Shown here: positions 21,051 to 31,121 of the stretch, in pieces | Numbering within the stretch: position 1 is the first letter of the stretch | Layout of the letters: each line of letters opens with the position of its first letter | NCBI GenBank assembly: GCA_964058805.1 | Contig: CAXKVV010001211.1 | Location: forward strand, 1 to 32,916 | DNA from: Schoenoplectus triqueter | Taxonomy: Eukaryota > Streptophyta > Magnoliopsida > Poales > Cyperaceae | Direction: 5' to 3' | Length of the DNA: 32,916 nt | Translations under genes and position numbers: made by a program | Notes under the pieces: model-generated | Told to the model about the DNA's origin: nothing | Databases searched by the model: none | The model's input: the letters and a program-made list of their open reading frames with translations, nothing else

Positions 21051-21114
21051 CCCCTCTTTTCCCTCCATTATCTCCGGCGAAAATCGCTGGCTCCATCGCC
21101 GCATGATTTCCGAC

Positions 21115-24100
21115 ATGCACCGATTTTTCGCGAGTTCGTTAATGACTTTGTCGCCGCGCTTGCTTTCTCTTGCGCGGTCACTCCAGCCCGCCTGTGTCAG
21201 CCGCTCCAAACAATCTCCTCTCCGTTCAATGTGCGTGGAACATTTATGCTGTTCCTTTTTATATATAGATATTGTTTCTCTATTTCTTTTTTTCTTTATC
21301 TATCGTAGACCCTCGATCACCTAATGGATGAAAGAAAGCTGTCGCTGACGGCAGACAAAGAAAACCAAATATTTTCTTAGCTTTTGCCTGTTCTTGCCTG
21401 CATACATTTTTTGAGGACGATTCTTACCTGCATGCTTTTTTTGAGGACGATTCTTACCTGCATGCTTTTTTTGAGGACGATTCTTACCTGCATGCTTTTT
21501 TTGAGGACGATTCTTACCTGCATACTTATGAGAGAAAACTTTGATCTTTTCGGATACTTAGATTGTTTTTCATTGTTTTTTTTGTTTACTCTTTTGAGAC
21601 ATTTAGTTGGTTACTTAGTTTGGATTGACTATGCCAGGTTGGTTGGGAAGAGATGCTTTCTAAGACCCCGCCTGACTCCTGAAACTAAGGACCCTGAGAC
21701 GATTCCTATGGCTGCTAGGAAAGTGCACAAGCAAAAACTCATAAATGAAGAAGAACAGCAACCACATATACTATGGTGGAAAGATGTATGTTAAACATTT
21801 ACCACTAATTGATCATAGTATTGTTCTTTCCCTTTGATCCATTTCGCATTTCAATGTGCAGAAAATAGGTCTGTGCAAAAAGCCCTCCACAATTCATTTA
21901 GCAAAGAGGCTATCTTATACAAATCTTTTAGGGATGGATGTCACACTGAAAAATGGGAGGTATACATTTACTGTGCTGCATTTGCATTTCTCATATAATT
22001 TTTCATTTTACTATGCTCTTTTATTTGTTGATGATAAATTGATACTAACTAGATGAACATTTGCAGTTTGAAAGAGGGAACATTGAACATGGAGATGCTG
22101 CAATTTAAGTCAAAATTTCCACGTGAAGTGCTATTATACCGAGTAAGCCTCACATCCTTCTCCATATTTTTTATCAAATTATGAATTTCTTGATTAGTAT
22201 ATTATCTCTTGATGCCAAATTGATATAGTAGACAATGAAACATTTATGATATGCTATATTAGAGCAGACAATGAAACATTTATGATATGCTATATTAGAG
22301 CAAAAGCCATCTTTAATTATTAGTTTACAGTATACACTTGTAGATATTCTTGGTAAACAACACCTAAATTGAATTGGCTATTGAATATTTGAAGCAAACC
22401 ATGTCTAATTTTGGAATCTTATTTGTCTTTTCCTCAGGTAGGAGAATTTTATGAGGCTGTTGGGTTTGATGCCTGTATGCTTGTGGAGTATGCAGGTTTA
22501 AACCCAATGGGAGGTCTGCACTCTGATGGTGTTCCTAAAACTGGCTGTCCTGTTGTGGTAACCCCACGTTCTCTCTCTCTCTCTCCCCCCCCCCCCCTCT
22601 CTTTCAATTGTTTGTTTTTGATATTTTCAATTTTGCCCTTACATGTTAATCGGTCTTCAATATGGCAGAACCTACGGCAAACTTTGGATGACTTGACTCG
22701 GAATGGATTTTCTGTTGTAAGTTACTCTACTGGTTCTGATAGGTTACAGGTCCAGTGCGGTACACCTGCCAGTTTAAACTTTGCTGAAATTCAGTCCTTG
22801 CCTCATGGCTGGCCATGTTTCCTTCTCCCCCCCTCCCCTCGTTTATGTCCTTTTCTAATATATGAGTTCTGACTTCTGAATAAATAAGGAATGGATCCAG
22901 CAGGGTTGGCATATATGATATTTAAACACTGTTATGATTATATGCTTAAAGATAGGACTTAATTTTTATTGCCATCTTATCTTCCAGTGCATAGTTGAGG
23001 AGGTCCAAGGTCCTGTGCCATCTCGTTCTCGTAAAAGTCGGTTTATTTCTGGGTAATTGTCTCATATGAATTTTTCAGCTAATAAAATGTGTTATTGGAA
23101 GCTTCCTCTGTTTAGTTATTTCTGCATAATATATAATCAATATTTTCTTAAACTGCAGGCATGCACATCCAGGAAGCCCTTATGTGTTTGGTCTTGCTGG
23201 AGTTGACGATGATGTAGAATTTCCTGATCCTATGCCTGTTGTTGGTATGTTTTAGTAACAGACATCTTATTTCATCTTTTATTTTGAAGTAACATATCAT
23301 GCATGTGTCCAAGGAGATTGTGAAAAAAATCATGCTGGTCCCTCTAGAACAGGATGCTTCTGATACTCCTTTTTCTGTACATGGAATTACTGGCATACGT
23401 CTCCCTCATAATTTTTTCTAAAAGAATCGTCCAATCTTTCTTTCACATTTATTACTGATAAATAATAGGAACAGGATTAGTTTGGCATTTTCTTAGGGTG
23501 TGCTTCCAATTGGGGAGAGGAGGGAAGAGAATGGGGAGAAAAATTATCTTCACCTTCCTCCCAAGTTAAAATTAAAAGAGGTGAAGGAGATGAAAGAAAG
23601 TTAAGGGGGAGGCTCTTCTATTCACTTGTTTCAAGGTTTTTTCACCTTCAATTTGGAAATTGGAGGGGTAGAAATTTGACTTCCTCTTTATTCCCTTCAT
23701 TTCCCTTCCCTTCTCCTCCTAACTCGGGAGCACGACCAAGTTACATGCAAAACTGAAGGTTTACATAATGTTTGCTGGGGTTATGGGCATGACATTTTGA
23801 CATTCTCATTATTATATACGTAAGTTCCTTCAAATACTTCTGTTGCCATTCTCCTATTTTTACCCTTAGATTTCATATTCTACAAATTACTTTACAAAAA
23901 ATTCAGGGGTCTGGAGATCTGCAAAAGGATATTGCTTAATATCAGTTGTTGAAACAATGAAAACTTACTCAAGTGAGGAAGGTCTTACAGAAGAAGCTCT
24001 GGTAACAAAGCTTCGGATATGCCAATATCATCATCTATTCCTTCACACTTCTTTGGGAAATAATTCTTCAGGTTTCAATTCTAGTTCAGAATTTCCTATT

Positions 24101-27100
24101 TGAAATTACTGTAAAGAAATTTGTTGTGGTGCATTTTTCTTCTTTCTTTACATTACATTGTAACAACTGCCATCCAAAATTTTAGACATTGGAAAATAAT
24201 AACCATACTTTTAAGTATTTGCAACTCAACAATTAGAATAACGTAAGGGGGGAAGAGTTAATAGTAACCATGCATTTTTCACACTACTTATTTACTTCCT
24301 AAATCTAAATCAAACTGAAAATTGAATAAGGATATTTCAAATATATGTGTGCTTGCATGGAGAAGTTCTGAAAATTTGACAGAGTTTAGGTAAAAAAATA
24401 TTGAGCGTCTTCTTTTTTATTAGTTTCATCTTTGCTATTATTACATAAGATCAGTAATAGATTGAAACATCTAGTTTTTGTCACAAATTTGAGGAGTGTG
24501 GATCGTCTTTTGCAGATGAGTAAAACTTCTTTTGTTTGATTTGCAAACTCAGTTTTGGTTGTTGCAGAAAATAAATCAATTAAAATATTTTTGCAGGGAC
24601 ATCTAGGTGGGGTGAATACGGAGATGGAGGGCTATTATGGGGAGAGTGTTATAATAAATATTTTGAGTGGTTTGATGGTGATCCTGTTGAAGAGCTTCTA
24701 GGCAAGGTTTGTACTTTGTAGTATGATAAAGTATTTTACCAGTCCAAAACCAGTTGATACTGGACATCAAACATCTCCAGCAAAAAGATGCCAAATAAAG
24801 CATACATTAATCCATCTGGCACTGTAAAACAAAAGGTTGATTTGTGGCCTGATAAACCTCAGTGCCAATGGTTCTATCTTATGGTTGTTTAATAGGTGCG
24901 AGAAATATACGGGCTTGATGAAGAAATACCATTTAGAAACTTAATGATCTCATCAGAAGATAGGCCTCAACCACTGTATCTGGGTGCTGCAACTCAGATT
25001 GGTGTGATACCAACTGAAGGAATACCTAGCTTGTTAAAATACGTGCTCCCTTCCAACTGCGTTGGTCTTCCATTGTTGTAAGTTTGCATGACATTTATTT
25101 TGTAAATAGTGTCTGAAGGCTTTGCTTTGGTATTTGCTTCAGCTTGTTCTAGTTTGCTTGGTAGTGTTATATTGTTCTTTTCTTTAGCCATGTGCTATAG
25201 TCAGTAATATAGAACATAACTGCTAAGCACAAATTTAATATGTTTTAGGTATATGAGGGATCTTCTATTAAATCCTCCTGTATTCAAGATTGCTTCTGCA
25301 ATTCAAGGCAAGCATAAAATTTTCAAGTAATTTTTGTAGCATTGTTAGTTACTGAAAATGTTCTCCTGGCTTGATCCAGGTCTTCTACGTAAAACGTTCC
25401 AGATTTCATAACATGCACTTTTCTGTTGTTTTTATCGAACCTCTGCTGATGTTTTGTCTTTTTCTTGCTTTTTATTTTTCAGATGCATGCAGGCTTATGA
25501 GTAATGTCACATGTTCAATCCCCGATTTCACTTGCATCTCTGCAGCTAAGGTAAATGCTCATCTTTAAGCTTAGTAAACGATGCTAAATAAAATCTTCTA
25601 ATTGATTGCATTGGATTATTCTTTTCAATTGTTCATCTGATAAATTTATTTGCAAGACTAACCATTTTATAAAAAATACAGCTTGTGAAGTTGCTTGTGT
25701 CAAAAGAGGCAAACCACATAGAGTTCTGTAGAATTAAGAATTTAGTTGATGAGATACTCCACATGAGTAACAATGCTGAGCTTTCTCCTGTCTTGCATGT
25801 TCTATTGGCTCCAACTTCTGTAGCCACTGGGCTGCAAGTTGAATATGGCCTACTTGTAATTTTACTTACCATCATCTGCCACTTTTAGATTTTATTATTT
25901 TTTTCATCTTAATAGTTTTGTTTGTTTATTTTTTATTTTTCCTAGCTTATCTAGCTTGAACCTCCTTTTTTAAACACCTGAATGAGCAAGTAATGGGTAA
26001 TATGATAGATTGAAGAACCCTGATCTATTCACTAAGTGCAAAGGAATTAGCAATTGGCACCTAAATAAATGCAATCCGAACAAAAGATATTTGAGTAATA
26101 GTCATTCAGATTAACAAAAGTAAAATCTGAGACTAATTTAGTACTTCAGAAAAATACAAATTCACATGCAATATTGACTCTGAAAATATATTTTCAGGTG
26201 AAGGAATGTGACTTGATATCTCAAAAAATTGGAGAGGTGATATCTTTGGGCAAAGAAAGTGATCAGATGGTAAGCTCTTTTGAAGCTATACCGGATGATT
26301 TCTTCGAGGACATGGAGTCTTCTTGGAAAGGCCGCGTAAAAAGGATTCATGCTGAAGAAGAGTTTGTGCAAGTTGAACGAGCTGCTGAGGCCTTATGTCT
26401 TGCTGTATGTTCTTATCTTCACTTCATGTGACACTTTCAGCTTAAATTGGTCCAGTCAGTGTTCCAATGGAGACAGTCAACCAATGTTTCGATCAGTCTA
26501 AGTTAGACTGACTAACATGCATTAATTTAGTTGCAACTTACTGCTGCAAGTTAAGCTACAAACCACCAATAGACCAAGAACTTGAAAAATCAGAAGTGAT
26601 ACAAATACCATACATTGATCTGGTAGTCAACTGGGGTACTGGCATTGTACCGGACGGTATATACAACTCATACAGGATTGTTACCTGGTTCTAAACATTG
26701 CTGTTCAAAGCTTTAATTGATTTAGTGTTAATAATGACCCTGCTAGAGGACAAAGATGGGTTATTATTGGATCAGACTTGCACCAGCTTTATGAAAAGGA
26801 GCGAGGATGTTACTAATACTCTTCCTTCTGGCTTTCAGATAACAGAGGATTTCCTCCCAATAGTATTAAGAGTAAAATCTGTAGTTTCTCCTAATGGAGG
26901 CACAAAAGGGGAGATATGTTACTCAAAGGAGCATGAGGCTGTCTGGTTTAAAGGAAAACGGTTCCGGCCCACTGTTTGGGGTGACATGCCAGGGGAAGAA
27001 CAAATTAAGCAACTTTTGCCTGCATATGATGCAAAAGGTCGAAAGGTGGGTGAGGAATGGTTCACCACTACCAAGGTTGAGAATGCTCTAACCAGGTATG

Positions 27101-27396
27101 ACAATAGTTATTTTAATCTGTGCTCTACAATAGAGAGGGGGAGATGGAAGGTAATAAATGGGTTGGCGGGTGGAGGGGGTTGGGTCAAGTTTGTAAATAG
27201 TACTTCCCTTCCTCTCCCCTCTCTCTTTGAGGTTATTTTTATCAGAGAAAATAAAATAGCTTGAACAGGTCTGGTTACCCTTTGCCTCTACTCTCCTTCC
27301 GTACCTTCTTCTGGAGCTAGGTCTTAGGGCTTACTGTACTTGCCACAACCAACTTCTACTTGGATTCATCCAAACATGATTATTATTATTATTATT

Positions 27397-27432
<36 letters not shown>

Positions 27433-29382
27433 ATTATTACTATTATTATTTTGATGCTCACAACCAACTCCCAAGCATCAAAATTAATGGCCGAAGCTGG
27501 CAATGTTTAAATGCTCCTTTGCACCTATTCAGTTATTCATTAGAAACAGCTTGTTATTTGCTTGGTTTATTTTTGTTCTTCGTAGGAGATTTTTTTTATG
27601 TTATATCTTAATTCAAAAGTCTAAAGATGATAGAAACATAAATGAATAAATTATCCTAAACACATTACTGTAAGCAGGCATCTTCTTACAGTTTTTCTAA
27701 CTCCTTAGTCAACCAAGCTCATGATGGGGACTATTTGTGGAATTTTAATATTTTCTGTACTATTTTTTCTAAATTTTCTAACAGTCTGATGATCTAAATA
27801 TGCTGCTCTGACAATCGTTTTTTTTAGTATGAGAAATTGATCAATTGAGGCATCTGCTGATTGTTAACAGTTTGTGAGTTAACTGCCAATCATGCAATGA
27901 ATGTTACATGTTACTTGAAAATGAGAAATTGGTTTCATGGTTTGATAGTGCTGAATAAGGTGGTATTTTGTGCAAGTAATTCCTTTAACTTCCCTAAATA
28001 TGCAGATATCTTGGTGATATTCATTGTTTGTAGGTATCATGAAGCTTGTGACAAGGCAAGAGAAAAAGTTCTGGAGCTATTAAGAGAGCTCTCAGCTGAA
28101 CTTCAGAACAATATTAATGTGCTTGTTTTTGCCTCAAACATACTCATCATATCAAAGGCGCTCTTTAGTCATGTCAGGTAGATGCTCAGTTAACCTTGGA
28201 TAGTCAATTATTTCCTAGTCCTTGATGCAACTCCTGATGAAAATTCTTATTTTTTTTCCAGCGAAGGCCGACGAAGGGGATGGACATTTCCTACAATAAA
28301 AGAGTCTTATATTTCTAAGGTGCTAATAGAAATGCATTCTTAATACCAACCTGTTTTGTGTGATGAGAATTTTCCATGTATTATTCGAAGATTTACATGT
28401 ACCGTTATCAACAGTCGATGGTGTACATTGATACCAGTTGACTGCTAGGACTGCTAGCTATTTTAATTCTTATGGCTATCGTGTTGTACAAACTGATAGT
28501 CATCTTGAAATTGCATTCAAGGGGTAACTTGATGCAGAAGTCATTAGATGCAAAAGTGGGCAGCTGAAAATTAGCAAATAGCATGCCGGAGTAGATGTAT
28601 GTCACTGACCAAATTAACCCCAGTTGGGTTTATTAAGACATTATTGGGCCTAATTGGGCATGTGGGAAAGTTTAAAGTGACCAAATCCCTGCATAAAGGT
28701 GGTACATGATCTCTGGTTCTTTCAGATGGTGTCCAATTGGATTTTGGTCATCTTATTGTTTAGGTCATTATGAGGTCATGGACCTCATGGTCATTGAAGT
28801 TGGCCATTTTAGCTTGTATCATTGCTCATTAGTGTTCAGGCTACATATTATGTGTTTGGTGTGCAAGTCCATTGGGTCAGACTCTGAACATTGAAGTTGC
28901 AGGTCAACTTGCTTTACAATCCAGTCTGGTTTCAGTTGTTGACGTCCAAATATTGTATTCTGTTGGGCTAGGTTCCATTAAGTCGGACACATACTTTAGG
29001 TTGATCTAAATTTGGCAGCTGTAGAGGGATTTTTAATTGTCTACAAAAGAAAATCCTTCCATACTAAGTCAATGACATGCAGGGTGAAGCAGAACCAAAA
29101 ACAACAAAGGAGATGGAACTTTTGGGATTGCTCCCATACTGGCTTGAAATGTCACAAGGAAATGCAATACCAAATGATGTGAAAATGCATTCTTTATTCC
29201 TACTTACTGGGCCTAATGGAGGTGGAAAATCAAGTATTCTTCGGTCAATCTGTGCTGCATCTATTCTTGGAATATGCGGCCTAATGGTGCCAGCTAAGTC
29301 AGCTGTTATTCCTCATTTTGATTCAATTATGCTCCATATGAAATCTTATGACAGCCCCGTTGATGGAAAAAGCACCTTCCAG
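21115..29382 (+). CDS. MSH1: MSH1, plant organellar MutS homologue, exons 1-19 (3' part outside window)
   Basis: Nuclear gene for the mitochondrion- and plastid-targeted MutS protein that suppresses ectopic recombination of organelle genomes. Coding exons: 21115-21230, 21638-21785, 21862-21959, 22067-22142, 22438-22557, 22669-22716, 22988-23052, 23159-23244, 23907-24071, 24597-24706, 24896-25077, 25249-25307, 25483-25550, 25682-25855, 26198-26404, 26839-27095, 28034-28177, 28262-28319, 29083-29382. They sum to 2,481 nt, 827 residues, with consistent phases. Residues 1-40 look like a targeting peptide (MHRFFASSLMTLSPRLLSLA). WWKDKIGLCKKPS begins near 85; the MutS mismatch-recognition motif GEFYE is at 148-152; YVFGLAGVDDDVEFPDPMPV leads to the connector; FFEDMESSWKGRVKRIHAEE marks the core; Walker A GPNGGGKS is at 770-777. 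Walker B and the C-terminal GIY-YIG domain are beyond the window. The start was chosen because homologues begin MHR; the in-frame ATG at 21103 would add four residues. Intron 12 uses a GC donor. Confidence 0.96.
21392..21523 (+). repeat. 30-bp tandem repeat, about 4.4 copies, in MSH1 intron 1
   Basis: Unit TTCTTACCTGCATGCTTTTT plus TTGAGGACGA, exactly 30 bp, repeated head to tail from 21391 to 21523. The middle copies are identical; the first has two or three substitutions. Because 30 is a multiple of three the array is open in one frame (MLFLRTILTC repeated), which explains the 136-codon open frame here. It lies between MSH1 exons 1 and 2 and is not coding. Confidence 0.95.
22230..22301 (+). 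repeat. 36-bp tandem duplication in MSH1 intron 4
   Basis: A 36-bp unit starting AGACAATGAAACATTTATGA and ending ATTAGAGC occurs at 22230-22265 and 22266-22301 without mismatch. It is non-coding, between exons 4 and 5. Confidence 0.93.
22570..22602 (+). repeat. CT repeat and C run in MSH1 intron 5
   Basis: (TC)n followed by a run of about 11 C and then CTCTCT, just downstream of the exon 5 donor. It is a pyrimidine-rich microsatellite and probably variable in length. Confidence 0.9.
23495..23737. mobile_element. Foldback MITE in MSH1 intron 8
   Basis: The left end (AGGGTGTGCTTCCAATTGGG, then GAGAGGAGGGAAGAGAATGG) is the imperfect inverted copy of the right end (CCCTTCATTTCCCTTCCCTT, then CTCCTCCTAACTCGGGAGCA). 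Purine-rich on the left and pyrimidine-rich on the right, the element could form a long stem. It encodes no protein. I found no clear target duplication. Confidence 0.65.
25308..25309 (+). other. GC splice donor of MSH1 intron 12
   Basis: Exon 12 ends CAAG and the intron begins GCAAGC. Only this join continues the frame from AIQ to DACRLMSNVTCS, which is conserved in MSH1. The nearest downstream GT would break the frame. AG before GCAAG fits the known strong consensus of GC-AG introns. Confidence 0.88.
27378..27450 (+). repeat. Compound ATT/GTT trinucleotide microsatellite in MSH1 intron 16
   Basis: A run of ATT units followed by at least ten GTT units and then ATT/ACT units. It produces the meaningless Tyr/Cys-run open frame seen here. 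Confidence 0.95.
29083..29382 (+). other. MSH1: MSH1 exon 19: MutS ATPase domain with Walker A
   Basis: This 300-nt exon (100 residues, 728-827 of the model) carries the start of the MutS family ATPase: LPYWLEMSQGNAIPND, HSLFLLTGPNGGGKSS (P-loop with GPNGGGKS), SICAASILGICGLMVPA, and HFDSIMLHMKSYDSPVDGKS. It ends CAG/GTAAAC. The next exon, expected to begin with EMSEIRS-like residues and then Walker B (DEICRGTET in homologues), is absent from the remaining 3.5 kb. Confidence 0.93.
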
Positions 29383-29599
29383 GTAAACAAGAAAAAAATA
29401 GTCCTATTATTAGGTTTTCAATTTTGGTGCTCTACAACCTGAAATATGTGGCATACCATTAACAGTACCCCATTTGAGTCTTCCCAACTTCATTTCTTGA
29501 AAAAAATGCTCTCCATTTTTTTCTTAATTCATTAGTAAGAGCAATGGAATGGAACTATCACAGAATTGTTTGTACAAGTGAACATGGTATTTTCTTGTG

Positions 29600-29810
29600 T
29601 ATAACCAGGCCTGCTACTGGGCGTGTTTTGCCCAAACCCAGTCCCAACCCATTAATGATAATTGAATTATAAACCCAGACCAAACCCATACAAAACTATA
29701 TTTACCCAATCCAGACCCAATCCAAAAAAGCCCAGCTCCTGTCCAACAAGTGCCCAGACTTCGTCCAAGGAAAACCCAGCGAAGTCCAGACTCGATCCCA
29801 GTTCCGATGC
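29600..29810. repeat. Degenerate CCCA-rich repeat in the intron after exon 19
   Basis: A stretch of loosely repeated CCCAGACC, CCCAATCC and CCCAGC words (ACCCAGACCAAACCCATAC and similar) with hardly any G runs. It resembles the degenerate ends of plant interspersed repeats. The overlapping open frames on both strands have biased compositions and are not genes. Confidence 0.55.
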
Positions 29811-30050
29811 TCTTATGAATTGTGGTTGCATTTCTCAACCGATGCTTGCCCAATTAATTAAGTTGGCATTTCACACCTCAATTCCTTCTTTGTCATGATT
29901 ATATTCTTCGTCACACCTCAATTAACGTAAAATTAAATTCATCATTGAAATGTAGATATCTATATATTGGTATTTTTTTTTGCGCAATCCAGAAAAAAAT
30001 ATTGAAATATATATTGTTCGATATATATTGGTTAATTTTTTATTACCATG

Positions 30051-30054
<4 letters not shown>

Positions 30055-30084
<30 letters not shown>
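30055..30084 (+). repeat. TA dinucleotide microsatellite
   Basis: About 15 uninterrupted TA units directly before the foldback element at 30085. A second CT/TA microsatellite lies at 31085-31121. Confidence 0.95.
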
Positions 30085-30088
<4 letters not shown>

Positions 30089-30234
30089 CGACTACGGTGC
30101 TTTGCAAAGCACAAGAGCATTGTGTATGGAGATTAGATTGAGCGGTTTGGATCGATCATTTATGACTTAAAATTAATAATAGAGCGCAAAGCACACAACG
30201 CTCTTGTGCTTTGTAAAGCACCGTAGCCTAATTC
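30085..30234. mobile_element. Small foldback MITE, about 150 bp
   Basis: The left end CTACGGTGCTTTGCAAAGCA, then CAAGAGC, pairs with the right end GCTCTTGTGCTTTGTAAAGC, then ACCGTAG, giving an inverted repeat of about 27 bp with few mismatches. The flanks are TA-rich, so a target duplication cannot be told apart. Confidence 0.75.
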
Positions 30235-30246
30235 TCTCTATATATA

Positions 30247-30620
30247 ATGTTAGGATATGGTGCTATGCATAGCATGGATCGGTTCTTCATTATCAAAGTG
30301 TAAATGATCGATCTAACTGTAGAATTAGGCTACGGTGCTTTGCAAAAATTTGAGGTGTTTCAAATTTTCGAAGTCGCACTTTTTAATTTTTGAAAATCAA
30401 CTTTAAAAATAATAATAAAATATTTAATGTTTGTACATTATTTTCAAAAATTGAAAAGAGCGACATAGAAAACTCGAAACACTCCAAATTTTTGTACCCC
30501 ATAAGATTTCAATATGAATAATTTATTGAGGGTGATAAATCAAAGTTTGGAGACCATTTGATATATTTTTTGAGGTAGGATTACAGAGGGGCTCCGTGCT
30601 CCTAGGAGCACGCTAGCTTT
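30247..30620. mobile_element. Mosaic of foldback-element fragments
   Basis: 30247-30320 repeats the left end of the element at 30638 (GGTGCTATGCATAGCATGGA, TCGGTTCTTCATTATCAAAG). It is joined at about 30322 to another left end like that at 30090 (GGCTACGGTGCTTTGCAAAA), and ends with a palindrome, GTGCTCCTAGGAGCAC. It appears to be a nest of partial elements. Confidence 0.55.
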
Positions 30621-30637
30621 ACTCTCTATATATATAT

Positions 30638-31082
30638 GAGTTAGGCTATGGTGCTATGCATAGCACGGATCGCTCCCATGCCATGGATTGATTCTTCATT
30701 ATCAAAGTGCAAATGGTCGATCCAACCATACAAACTGATTTTCGTATGAATATCTAGACATAGACTATATTTTATATATTTTTTTAGAATTTTTTAACTA
30801 TTTTTTAAGATAGTTAGATATTGAATGGCTCATAATAACTAATTCAAGTCATTTTCTAACTATCTTAAAAAATATAAAATTTGATCTACATCTAGATATT
30901 CATATCTAACTATCTTAAAAAATAGTAAAAAAAAATTCTAAAAAAAATATAAAATTTGGTCTACATCTAGATATTCATATGAAAATCATTTTGTACGGTT
31001 GGATCAACCATTTGAATTTTCAAAACGAAGAACCGATCCATAGCACGGGATGATCCATGCTATGCTTAGCGCCATAGCCCAA

Positions 31083-31085
<3 letters not shown>
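30638..31085. mobile_element. Long-inverted-repeat MITE, copy B (about 450 bp)
   Basis: Left end GAGTTAGGCTATGGTGCTAT and right end (GCTTAGCGCCATAGCCCAAC, then TC) are inverted copies. The inner arms also pair: CAAATGGTCGATCCAACCAT on the left and TACGGTTGGATCAACCATTT on the right. It matches copy A at 17723-18112 in its ends and inner arms. It is inserted in TA-rich sequence in the MSH1 intron after exon 19. The interior holds two copies of the block around CTACATCTAGATATTCATAT. Confidence 0.8.
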
Positions 31086-31120
<35 letters not shown>

Positions 31121-31121
31121 T

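Noticed and set aside
20904..21209. Minus-strand open frame opposite MSH1 exon 1
   Set aside because: It overlaps the antisense of the MSH1 promoter and targeting-peptide exon, with no splice partners or family resemblance.
21391..21523. Regular short repeats that could suggest a CRISPR-like array
   Set aside because: The units are directly adjacent with no spacers, and the sequence is a plant intron.
21384..21794. 136-codon open frame with repeated MLFLRTILTC
   Set aside because: It is produced by the 30-bp intronic minisatellite running into MSH1 exon 2 in another context; the spliced frame of exon 2 joins exon 1 instead.
27360..27611. Open frame with long Tyr and Cys runs
   Set aside because: It is the translation of the ATT/GTT microsatellite in an MSH1 intron.
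29614..29898. Overlapping open frames on both strands, Pro/Ser-rich and Gly/Trp-rich
   Set aside because: They mirror each other across a CCCA-rich degenerate repeat and have no gene-like features.
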